Positions 1 to 8,490 of a stretch of 64,000 nt of DNA are shown piece after piece. The notes beneath the pieces are model-generated. The model worked only from the letters and a program-made list of their open reading frames with translations. It was not told the DNA's origin and made no database searches. Source of the stretch: Guadua angustifolia. Taxonomy: Eukaryota; Streptophyta; Magnoliopsida; Poales; Poaceae. Location: NCBI GenBank assembly GCA_036346375.1, contig CM070508.1, forward strand, positions 39,576,862 through 39,640,861, given 5' to 3'. Each line of letters begins with the position of its first letter. Positions within the stretch are counted from its first letter, which is position 1. Both the position numbers and the translations under genes were made by a program.

Positions 1-277
1 CGAGGAAGTCAGGGACACATCTGCCTCCTTAGTAGAGAATCTGGACTTGAGTCTTACGTGACACACACGTGAGATTTCGATTATAATTTCTCTACCTTAT
101 TAACTTTTGTCTTTTGGGATTAACTCCTAACTGTGGCGGCTTTGCTGTTTCCCAAGGGATATTCGAGTTAATGCTTGCGTGTCCATTCGTGTTTGGTTCA
201 GCCTTTCATGCGAACACGAAAATGCCTCGGCTTCCCGTGCTAGCATTTATTCGAAGCTATTCGCCTTCTGTATTTTG

Positions 278-290
278 GGTATATAAGGAT
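278..290 (+). promoter_or_regulatory. TATA box of the antisense ORF in Gypsy-1
   Basis: GGGTATATAAGGA is a strong plant TATA box on the plus strand, 80-90 bases before the ATG at 369, which fits a start site about 30 bases downstream and a short leader. The antisense ORF of Gypsy-2 has a TATA-like site at the same relative distance. Confidence 0.6.
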
Positions 291-368
291 GTCACCGCTG
301 TGAGAGAGATCATCCTCTTCCCAATCGTCATCTGCTCGGCAGCCTTCGACCGCTTTTGCAGCCCCTCA

Positions 369-660
369 ATGGCCTCTTCGTCTCGTTCATCTTCGCTGGC
401 CAACGAGGTCCTGCCGTCTCCCCCGTTGTCAGAGGAGTTGGTTTTTGATTTTGAAGACGAGGGGCCGCCGGTGCCAAATGACGAGGAAGCTTTTCTTGTC
501 GAGCTCTAGGCCGACTATGATCTTGCGTTGGCCGAGCTTGCAGAAGAAGAAGCCACTGCCGCGATGCTGCCGATGTCGATGCGTTGATCGATGTCATCTC
601 GCAGCTTGCTGAAGTGAGGGACGCCCTTATCGAAGCAGTAGGCCACGCACGCCGCGCTTA
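369..660 (+). pseudogene. Antisense extra ORF of Gypsy-1 (acidic, unknown function)
   Basis: This ORF lies on the strand opposite to Gypsy-1 gag-pol, downstream of integrase. It starts ATG at 369 (MASSSRSS) and runs through an acidic stretch (FDFEDEG, PNDEEAFLVEL) to a TAG at 507. Reading through, it continues ADYDLALAELAEEE, and after a frame change VDALIDVISQL and DALIEAVGHARRA to a stop near 660. It is clearly homologous to the antisense ORF at 44972-45391 in Gypsy-2 (shared blocks DEE-F-L, DLA-AEL, VDALI, RDAL-AV). The Trp in that copy corresponds to the TAG here. A TATA box lies about 80 bases upstream. No known domain was recognised. Confidence 0.65.
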
Positions 661-1089
661 GGTTTATTTACATGTGATATTTATACAATGTAATGATATG
701 CTCGGAACTATTTTGGTTTTATCAAATTTTAATGTCATTTTCACTTTCTTCTCCACTGATTTTTTAGTCTACCCGAGTGGCTTTATCCTTTTCGTTTAAG
801 CACTCTGCCCGACTAGTCTAGCCCCTGGGCATCGGGAGTTGGCTCATGGCCCTTTTTCTCCTAGGCACGAGTTTTTGAGTAACTAGAGTTCGTCGTTCAT
901 GGGGTCAGAGTTTCACTACTTGGAGTTATCACACTCGGGCTTAGTCGCAATCGTTAGGGAAGAAAGGTAAAAAGGATTCGTGAGAAGAGTTGTGCATGCG
1001 CAATACTATTAGGTGTAGCCCTCGACTTACTGCTTAATTGAGCAACAATTGAGTAGCAAGTCAAGAAAAACTTTGTTCATAACAATCAT

Positions 1090-2021
1090 AATCAATGTAC
1101 AAAATTCAGGAGTAGAAGCGACGTAGCTACTCTATGTTCCATGTATTGCTGATAATCGTGCCATCTTCGCGCTTGAGTCTGTAAGCCCAGGGTGTGTTAC
1201 TTCATCGATGATGTAAGGACCTTCCCAGCCTGGGGAAAGCTTATGCTCGCTTTTTTGGCTCCTCCTCAAGACCAGATCTCCTTTGGAGAAAGCGCGGCAT
1301 CGAACATTCCGATCATGATAACGACGCAGGCCCTAGAGGTACCTAGCCAACTGGATTGCAGCAATGTCCTTGGCCTCCTCCAGTCAGTCGAGATCCTCCA
1401 TCCGGTTTTCCTCCGACTCGGCTTCCTTGTAATTCTGAACCCATGGGGATCCGAACGCCAACTCGGTCGGCAGGACCGCTTCTGAGCCATATACCAAGAA
1501 AAAAGGTGACTGCCCTGTTGCCCTACTGGGGTGGTTCTCAGCCCCCAGAGAACTGAAGGCAATTCTTTTACCCATCACGTAACGTATGGCTTGAGACGGT
1601 CGAAAATCCTTGCTTTTAGCCCTTGCAACACCATGTTGTTGGCTCGCTCAACCTGCCCATTACTCCGGGGATGAGCCACCGAAGCAAAGCAGATTTTGAT
1701 ATCGAGCTCAACGCACCAGTCTTGAAATTCTTCGCCTCTAAACTAAGCGCCATTATTGGTGATAATCTTGTTTGGTACGCCAAATCTTACCACGATCTCC
1801 TGGAAGAACTCCTTGGCTTTCACCATTGTGATTGTGGTGACTGGCTTGGCCTTGATCCATTTTGTGAATTTGTTGACGGCAACGAAGACGTGAGTGAAAC
1901 CACCTTGAGCCTTTTTAGGGGTCCAACCATGTCGAGCCCCCAGACTGCGAACGGCCAGGTTATTGGGATAGTCTGCAGCTCTTGCGCCGGTACACGTATC
2001 TGCCGAGCGAAGAACTGACAA
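1090..2021 (-). pseudogene. Gypsy-1 integrase, N-terminally deleted and frameshifted
   Basis: Minus-strand reading starts in CEGCQFFARQIRVPAQEL, then PITWPFAVWGLDMVGP (first core Asp) and VAVNKFTKWIKAKPV, and reaches VRFGVPNKIITNNGA, where the core Asp (usually TDNG) is Asn. Further left, in shifted frames, are SPFFLVYGSEAVLPTEL, the SPWVQNYKEAESEENR-type segment and an RRYHDRNVR segment, which form the GPY/F-type C-terminal region. Integrase inserts element cDNA into the genome. The TNNG change and several frameshifts disable it. Confidence 0.8.
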
Positions 2022-2048
2022 CCTTCACAAGTGCGAAGAATGGCCAGG

Positions 2049-2570
2049 TTATTGGGATCGTGGTTTGAAATAAATCTCGAAGGCTCTAAGCTCGACCGCC
2101 CACTTTGCGATTCTCCCGGCGGCTTCTCGATTGTGGAGTATGTCTCCAATCGGGAAGGAAGTAACCACCGAAATTGAATGTTCGTGAAAATAATGTTTGA
2201 GCTTGCGAGAGGTGAGCAGTACGACATACAATAGCTTCTGAACTTATGGGTATTGTACCTTAGACTCGCCCAGCACCTCGCTGATGAAATATATTGGGTG
2301 CTGGACCTTTTGCTTGTGTCCTTCTTCTTCTCGCTCCACAACGATTGCAGTGCTGACTACATGAGTCATCGCCGCTATGTAGAGCAAAAGGGGTTCTCCG
2401 GGCGTTGGTGAGACTAATACTGGCGGCGTGGTCAGGAACGCCTTGAGATCCTCGAATGCTTGCTGCACCTCTGGAGTCCATTGGAAGTTGCCCTGCTTCT
2501 TCAGGAGCTTGAAAATGGCATCCCCCGGGATCCCAGGCGGGAAATAAACCTGCCGAGTGCCACCATGCAT
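2049..2570 (-). pseudogene. Gypsy-1 RT connection and RNase H remnants
   Basis: Minus-strand reading gives a FKLLKKQGNFQWTPEVQQAF motif, then LKAFLTTPPVLVSPTPGEPL and LYIAAMTHVVSTAIVVEREE, the RT-connection/RNase H start shared by gypsy elements. YFISEVLGESKVQYP follows, and in another frame RKLKHYFHEHSISVVTSFPI and AKWAVELRAFEIYFKPRS. The reading then runs almost directly into integrase: the segment normally holding the second (archaeal-type) RNase H of Tat elements and the HHCC zinc finger is absent. The gene is frameshifted and not functional. Confidence 0.8.
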
Positions 2571-2581
2571 CCTATGAGTTT

Positions 2582-3163
2582 CTAGATATCCTTTTGATAA
2601 GTCGGGGGATTCATCTTCAGGATGGTGTTGATCTTCTCTGGGTTAGCTTCGATACCGCAATGTGACACGATAAACACGAGTAGCTCTCCGGAAGGGACTC
2701 CGAAGACGCACTTCTCCAGGTTGAGTTTCATCTTGTAAGCCCTAAGGTTTTCACACGTCTCGGCCAAGTCAGATATGAGATCCTCCTTTGTGCGGGTTTT
2801 GACGACGACATCATCTACGTATGCTTCCATGTTGCATCCGAGTTGAGTGTGAAAACACCGCTGTATCGCGCGTTGATAGGTTGCGCCAGCGTTTTTCAAC
2901 TCGAATGGCATTGTGACGTAGCAGAAAGCGCCAAACGGAGTTATGAACGATGTCTTGATGCAGTCCTCTTCCTTCAGCCTAATATGGTGATATCCTAAGT
3001 AGGCATCTAGAAAGCTTAGAAGCTCATAGCCAGAGGTCGAGTCCACCACCTGATCGATGCAGGGCAATCCGAATGGATCTTTTGGGCATGCTTTGTTGAG
3101 ATCAGTATAATCAACACACATGCACCAGTTGTTATTCTTTTTGCGAACAAGAACAGGGTTCAC
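2582..3163 (-). pseudogene. Gypsy-1 reverse transcriptase domain
   Basis: The longest open stretch of the element (193 codons) is on the minus strand. It shows the RT landmarks in order: RKKNNNWCMCVDYTDLNKAC, LPCIDQVVDS, LSFLDAYLGYHHI (first catalytic Asp), the PFGAFCYVTMPFELKNAGAT-type block, then MEAYVDDVVVKT with the YVDD catalytic pair. The usual FGLKNAGATYQR motif appears with Glu replacing Gly. RT would copy element RNA to cDNA. The open stretch ends before the thumb, and RNase H follows after a frame change. The upstream MVQYH/EEIAKLL-type segment near 3170-3260 is in a broken frame. Confidence 0.9.
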
Positions 3164-3571
3164 TAACTAGTCAGGATGATACACTTCTTTTATGAATTCT
3201 GCAGCTAAAAGCTTAGTGATCTCTTCCCTAATAGCATCGCGGCGATCTTGCGCAAATCACCGGAGTCGTTGCTTGATGGGCTTCGCCTTCTCGTCGACGT
3301 TAAGGTTGTGCTCGATCACCTCCCTCGGGACATCGGGCATATCTGATGGCTTCCAAGCAAAAATGTCCCGGTTTGCCCGGAGAAAAATGACAAGCACGTC
3401 TTCCTATTTATGGTCGAGCCCCATCCCAATCAGGGCCGTTTGGGCCGAGTTGGACGGGTCAAGTACCACTTTTTTGATTTCTTCATTAGGCTTCATGCTT
3501 GATTTAGCCTGCTTCTGGGCGGGGACGTCTCCTTCGTTCTGGTGGAGTGTAGCCGCTGAACGAATCTTTTC

Positions 3572-3987
3572 TCAGCCAGCCGCCGCTTCATGCCTCTTCA
3601 CCATCTCGCAGCTTTCCCTGTCGCACATGAAGGACTGTTTGAAATCACCATGAATTGTGATGATGCCCTTTGGTCCTGGCATCTTGACAAGGTAAGTATA
3701 GTGAGGGACGGCCATGAACCTGGCAAGACCCGGTCTTCCCAAGATGGCATGGTACGGCGTCTCGAAATCGGCCACTTCAAAGTTGAGATATTCTGTTCGA
3801 TAGTTGTCCATGGTCCCGAATGTGACGACAGAGTGATCTGCCTGAGTGGTACTATCGAGGTCCCAGGGATTACCCCATAGAATAGTGACGAACCACGTTT
3901 CAACTCAGAGCGGGGGATTTTCATATCATCAAAGGTCTTGGAGAAAAGAACGTTAAGCCCACTTCCTCCGTCGACCAGCACCCTCAT
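3572..3987 (-). pseudogene. Gypsy-1 aspartic protease, broken
   Basis: Minus-strand reading near 3987 gives RVLVDGGSGLNVLF, the retropepsin active-site neighbourhood (usually D-[TS]-G; here DGGS, the variant common in Tat-type gypsy elements). A frame change then leads to YHAILGRPGLARFMAVPHY, the conserved ILGRP flap-end motif. The protease would release Gag and Pol proteins. The active site and the ILGRP motif lie in different frames, so the copy is frameshifted. It sits between gag and RT, as expected. Confidence 0.75.
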
Positions 3988-3989
3988 AA

Positions 3990-6047
3990 GCCTGACGCTG
4001 CGAACAAGGATCGAGCACCAGAGGATATCTACCTGGGTAAGGAATATGGTTGGGATGATCCGAACGATCGAATGTGATTGGGACCTTGAACCATCTCAGG
4101 TATTGGGGGACTATCGATGTAACCGCGTTGACTTCCCGAGCGGTGAGTTTCTGCTTTCGCTTGGATTCATATGCCGCCGCGCCACCAAATATGTAGTTGA
4201 GCTCGCGTTCAGTTGTTTGATATTCGCCTCCATCAACTTCTGGAGGATCTTGCTTCTTACTCGCCTCACCCTGGTCCTTTGCGAACCTTTTGATAGTGAA
4301 GCAGTCCTTGGTGGCATGCTTCCCTTTAGGGTGAAAGGGACAAACTGCATCCATTACCTTATTGTAGTTGTCCGTCCGCGGTGCTCGAGGGTGCCCGCGT
4401 TCGGCTACAGCAACCATCTCCTCTGCCTTCCGCTTCCTATCCTTCTGCTTGGAGGATTCGACGTGGTTTTTCTTGTCCCTTTGCTATGGGCGATCCTCCT
4501 AGCGCTCGGCCAAGGCATTCGAGGCAGTCACATAGCGGTCTGCTAGCTCGAACATCTCTCTTATCATAGAGGGCGGCTTCTTGGACATCTTTTTCATTAA
4601 ATCTGGATCATTGACCTCTTTTTGGAAGGCTGCGATGACGGTGACTTCTGAGATGTCTCAGATCGTATTTTCCTTCTTCATGAAGCACCGAATGAACCCT
4701 TGGAGGGTCTCATCCTTCTTCCGATGAAGTTGGTACAGGACCCACTGAGTTCCGAGCCTCTCATAGGTGCCTTGAAAGTTGGTAATGAACTGCTCGCAAA
4801 GATCTCCCTAGGAATCTATAGAGTTCTCTAGAAGTCCTGTGAACCAAGCTTGAGCCAAAGGGGTAAGCGTGACCGGCATATAGTTTGCCATCACATTGTG
4901 GTTGCCCCTACAGCCTTGATTGCAAGAGAGTAGACCTGTAGCCAAGCTTCTGGGTCCCTCTCCCTGTCGAATTCGGTAATGCCTTTAGGGTTTAAACCTT
5001 CGGGCCAAACCACTCGGCGAAGTCGGGTGGTGAAAGCGTGAACTCCATCTATATGCCCATCGTTATGCCTGTGTGGAGTTCGTCAAGGTGGTGTTCTGAC
5101 TTGGTAGCCCTCGTCTTTGTTCCGGCCGCGATGGTGTAGATTCCTGTGGTCGTCTCGGCCATCACGATTGATGCCGAAACGCTCGTAGTCGTCTTCACGC
5201 CGGCGTCGTTCATCATCTTCCCGTTCGCGTCGCCTGGCATTAAGGTCTAAACGGAGATCGTGGCTGATACTCTGACGGGGACGTGGCTCATGCCAACCGC
5301 GCATGGACCGGCTGTGGCCAGTATTGCTGCTTGCTGTCTGAGTGGCCGTGCAGGTACGAGAGCGTGCCTTCTCTGTTGGTTCCTCTTGGTTGTGTTGAAT
5401 CGCTGTCGCCGTCACCATGGCCTTTACTTGGGCCACGATCGGGGTAGCTGGTCTATCTGGACCGAGCATCGGTCCCAAGGTGTCAAGCAACGTCTTTGAG
5501 GCGACGATGTTCTACTGAGGGGTATGGAAAACCGATTGGTTCCCCATCTTTGTCTGCAGGATGTCCTCGTTGACATTGCGGCCCTTGGTTTGGAGAGACT
5601 TTGCTTGCGCTTCCTGGGCCTCCCGACGAAGGCGCTCTGCCTCTGGCACTCAGTTCGAAGGTCTTCAATCATGAAGATGCCACGGAACCCTGGGCAACTT
5701 CTTGCACTGCTCTCCGGGATGGAGGAACAAGGAGACGGATCGAACTGGCCTCTGGATCCGAGTGGTTTGATATTACCTACCACTAGGGACTCAGGTTTGA
5801 TCGGACCCTTTCCGAGTCCAAGTCAAGGAGCAGACCCCTTGCTTACTACCTGAGAGCAAATGGCTGTGGCGTTCCTTGATCCGAGCAGTTGATCGAACAA
5901 AGGAGTACTGGCGCCCTTTCCAGATTGGATCTGATCCAAATCCAAAAGAACGAGCTTACCGAGTTTATCGGTGATGAAGTCCAGGTTCCCAAAGCGGAAG
6001 GCCTGGGCGGGCACGAAGGTGCCAATAACTTCGCTGAGGATCGCCAT
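3990..6047 (-). pseudogene. Gypsy-1 gag, broken
   Basis: The gag region starts near the minus-strand ATG at 6047, in the leader. The retrotransposon Gag core is readable at about 4500-4990 on the minus strand, with the motif LTPLAQAWFTGLLENS followed by an FITNFQGTYERLGTQ-type stretch and an AFQKEVNDPDL-type segment. It would form the particle that packages element RNA. The core has at least two stops: TAG where Trp is expected (SIDS*GDL) and TGA where Arg is expected (NTI*DIS). Around 5080-5480 lies an Arg/Glu/Asp-rich stretch. A residual zinc-knuckle-like segment lies near 4300-4400. No continuous ORF remains. Confidence 0.75.
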
Positions 6048-6096
6048 CGAGTTCGACGAGATTGATCTTAACGCTTCCCCTACCTGGCGCACCAAC

Positions 6097-6652
6097 TGTC
6101 GACGTTTTTTGTCGGAAATAATGAAAATGGGGCAAGGCACTGGATCTAAACTCGATGGTAGCACAAGACACAAAACTTATAAAGGTTCGGGCTCTCACGG
6201 AGGAGATAATACCCTAGTCCTGTGCTCTGAGATTATGTGTATCTAGCCTATTGCAGATGATCTTCTGATGTTCATGACGCTACCTTACCCCCCTTTATAT
6301 AGCAGATGGGTGCGGTTACAAAGGAGAGTCCTAATTGGTTATAAGATGGAGATTGTATCTCTTTCCTTATCTGCACAACATGATTACGATTAGGATTATA
6401 ATCGTGTCAAACCGAAACAAGGTTGGTTTCTATCTTTATAGTCCTAGTGTTGCACATGTTGGAAGTAGCCCAGGCGGTAGCCTTCATCATGCTGTCAGCC
6501 CAGCCCATCCTCTCTTGAATGATTCGCCCGGCCTGCCTTGCATATACCCAGGGTTCATGCACTCCACACCAGCCACGAACACGCATCAATCTGTTCGGTT
6601 GCTGTTCTAGCTACTATGGCGGTCATTTTCACTATTGCTCTCTGTTTTGACA
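6097..6652 (-). repeat. 5' LTR of Gypsy-1
   Basis: On the minus strand the LTR starts TGTCAAAACAG and ends ACGTCGACA, followed directly by GTTGGTGCGCCAGGTAGG in the leader. A TATA box (CTATATAAAGG on the minus strand, near 6293-6303) precedes a transcript start/R-region stretch. The LTR is clearly alignable by eye to the plus-strand LTR at 7788-8345. The right boundary was set by the shared TGTCAA start of the two copies. The 3' partner is outside the window, so the target duplication cannot be tested. Confidence 0.8.
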
Positions 6653-6916
6653 TACATGAGTATAATGCACAGCTTTCAGCGTGGATCCCAAGAGCAGGAC
6701 TCAGAAAAGCCAATGTGCATTAGATCTTCGTCCAGTCCCCATTGATAAAGCATGGTTCTGAAGGCAATCTCAGATCCAACTACGTGTGCCTGGTCAATGA
6801 TGGTGATCAAGTGGAAGTTGTCACAGGAGTTGACATCAGAGACTCCGTTGTGAGCGTGCATCGAAAACATACTTGATCTGTAAAAACAGTTGAAGGCCCC
6901 TACTTGGCACTCCAAC
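6653..6916 (-). mobile_element. Gypsy-3 leader/gag fragment
   Basis: This is the internal sequence just inside the LTR at 6917-7582, on the minus strand. It opens with GTTGGAGTGCCAAGTAGGGG, the equivalent of the leader motif in the neighbouring gypsy copies. A short reading follows (NCFYRSSMFSMHAHNGVSD and more), possibly the start of gag. It is cut off at 6652 where Gypsy-1 begins, so Gypsy-1 most likely inserted into this element or joined it by rearrangement. Confidence 0.55.
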
Positions 6917-7582
6917 TGTTGAAAGTTAGATATCGACAATAAACTTATCGTCTTGGGTACCTTCGGGTTAGCAAAGTCAAGCACGAAGATGGTGGCACAC
7001 AATGTATATAGGTTCAGGTCTCCAGATGGAGTAACACCCTTCGTACTATGTGGATGTTGTATGTATATGATGTATGGAGTACAGAGCAATGTGTCTTGCC
7101 CTAATTACAATGAAGGTTGGATCTAGACAATGTCTAAACTATGGTTGGAGGAGGATGAAGCGTGGTTCGTTGGCTCCTAGGTGCTCTGTGTCTCATAAAA
7201 GCTCTAGAAGTCTTCTTCTTCTCTATCTATCTAGCTTTGGATGTCCTCCTGAGGATCCCCACCTGCGGCCATATATAGTTGGGATAGACATGCCTCAGGT
7301 TGAGTTGTAGTTGGTTTGGGATACCAGATCGTAGCTGCTGAGGAGTCCATCGTCGTGTCAATCTTTACAGCATATTCGAACTTCCTTGGATACCAAGCGT
7401 ACTCGAGTCGGTTTCCTCGTAATGGGAACATGATTGAGTCCTTCTTGATATAGAATTATCTTTCCCGTGGATACCTTATCCCATAGAATTGGGCCCGTGA
7501 TATCCGTAATCTATATATGTCGTTAGAATATACCCTTCACGTGTCCTACACGTACACATACACCAAGTTTAGATATTTGACA
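6917..7582 (-). repeat. LTR of Gypsy-3
   Basis: On the minus strand the block starts TGTCAAATATC and ends CTTTCAACA, followed by the leader motif. Inside, near 7265-7280, a TATATATGGCC promoter-like site appears on the minus strand. Near 7025-7050 lies the 'gggtgttactcc' block that grass gypsy LTRs often have in their R/U5 part. The partner LTR is not seen. The upstream edge rests on the TG...CA rule alone. Confidence 0.55.
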
Positions 7583-7787
7583 TATTTGTACTCAAAATAT
7601 CAGATGTACCTCCTCTTAAACATAAGTATTTCCCATTTTGAATATTTTGACCATCATCCAAACTAATAGTCTAATATCTATATAAGTGGCTATGCATCTA
7701 GCTATTACTAAAACTCTACGATCCCACTTTTAATATTTACAAATAGTGGATAGTGTTACTAGGGTGACAATGAGGAAGGTATCAACC

Positions 7788-8345
7788 TGTCAAGGTAGAC
7801 AGAATGCAACAATTGGACATATCTACCTTCCTTACCTACATAGCAAAATTTACCAAAAGTACAGGCATGTATAATAGTGTGGAGTACATGGACCCCAGGT
7901 ATCCGCATAGCAGGCCGTGAGGATCACCCAAGAAGGGATGGGCCGAGCCGACTGCATAAGGATGGGTGTCGCTTAGGCTATTACTTACGTGCGCAGCAAG
8001 GAAACCCTGAAGATAGTAACCAACCTTGATTAGGTAGGATATGATTGTAATCCTGGCTGTTACCATGTTCAGCAGATAAGGATAGAGATAGAATCTCTAT
8101 CTTTTAGCCAATCGGGGGTCTTCCATGTAAACCATACCCTTCCACTATATAAGAGGGGGTTAGGGTGACATTGTCATCAGATCATCAGTAGTAAGCTAGA
8201 CACACATAATCCCAGAGCACAGGACTAGGGTATTATCTCCTTCGTGAGAGCCCGAACCTATATAATTCTCGTGCCTTGTGCTACCATCAAGTTCAGATCC
8301 AGTGCCTAGCCCCGTTTTCATTATTGCCAACAACAAACGTCGACA
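7788..8345 (+). repeat. Plus-strand LTR, same family as Gypsy-1
   Basis: The LTR starts TGTCAAGGTAGAC and ends AACGTCGACA, followed by GTTGGCGCGCCAGGTAGG. It carries a TATA box (ACTATATAAGAGG, near 8141-8153). It aligns along its length, inverted, to the Gypsy-1 5' LTR at 6097-6652. Its element is truncated soon after the leader. Confidence 0.8.
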
Positions 8346-8490
8346 GTTGGCGCGCCAGGTAGGAGTTGTGCTAAGATCAATCTCGTCGAGCTTGATGGCC
8401 ACCGTCAACGGAATTGCCGTCACCTTTGTTCCTGCCTAGGCCTTCCACTTTGGGAGTCTTGACTTCATCGTCGACAACGAGGACAAAGCG
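8346..8490 (+). pseudogene. Truncated leader/gag start of the plus-strand gypsy copy
   Basis: The leader motif is followed by ATG at 8395 and a short gag start (MATVNGIAVTFVPA), then TAG where Gypsy-1 reads CAG (Gln). It continues as AFHFGSLDFIVDN and loses similarity to Gypsy-1 near 8490. Only the first 145 bases of the internal region remain. Confidence 0.65.

Larger units (their letters stand above)
1..6652 (-). mobile_element. Gypsy-1: Ty3/gypsy LTR retrotransposon, left end outside window
   Basis: A minus-strand element reads, from right to left, 5' LTR, leader, gag, protease, reverse transcriptase, RNase H and integrase, which is the Ty3/gypsy order. The RT block starting with a DYTDLNKACPKD-type motif is typical of the Tat branch. 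The leader just inside the 5' LTR has the GGCGCGCCAGGTAGG-type motif (here with GTGCGCC) seen in grass gypsy elements. All coding parts carry stops or frameshifts, so the copy is dead. The 3' LTR would lie left of base 1. About 660-1090 I see no coding sequence. An extra ORF on the opposite strand lies downstream of integrase. Confidence 0.9.
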
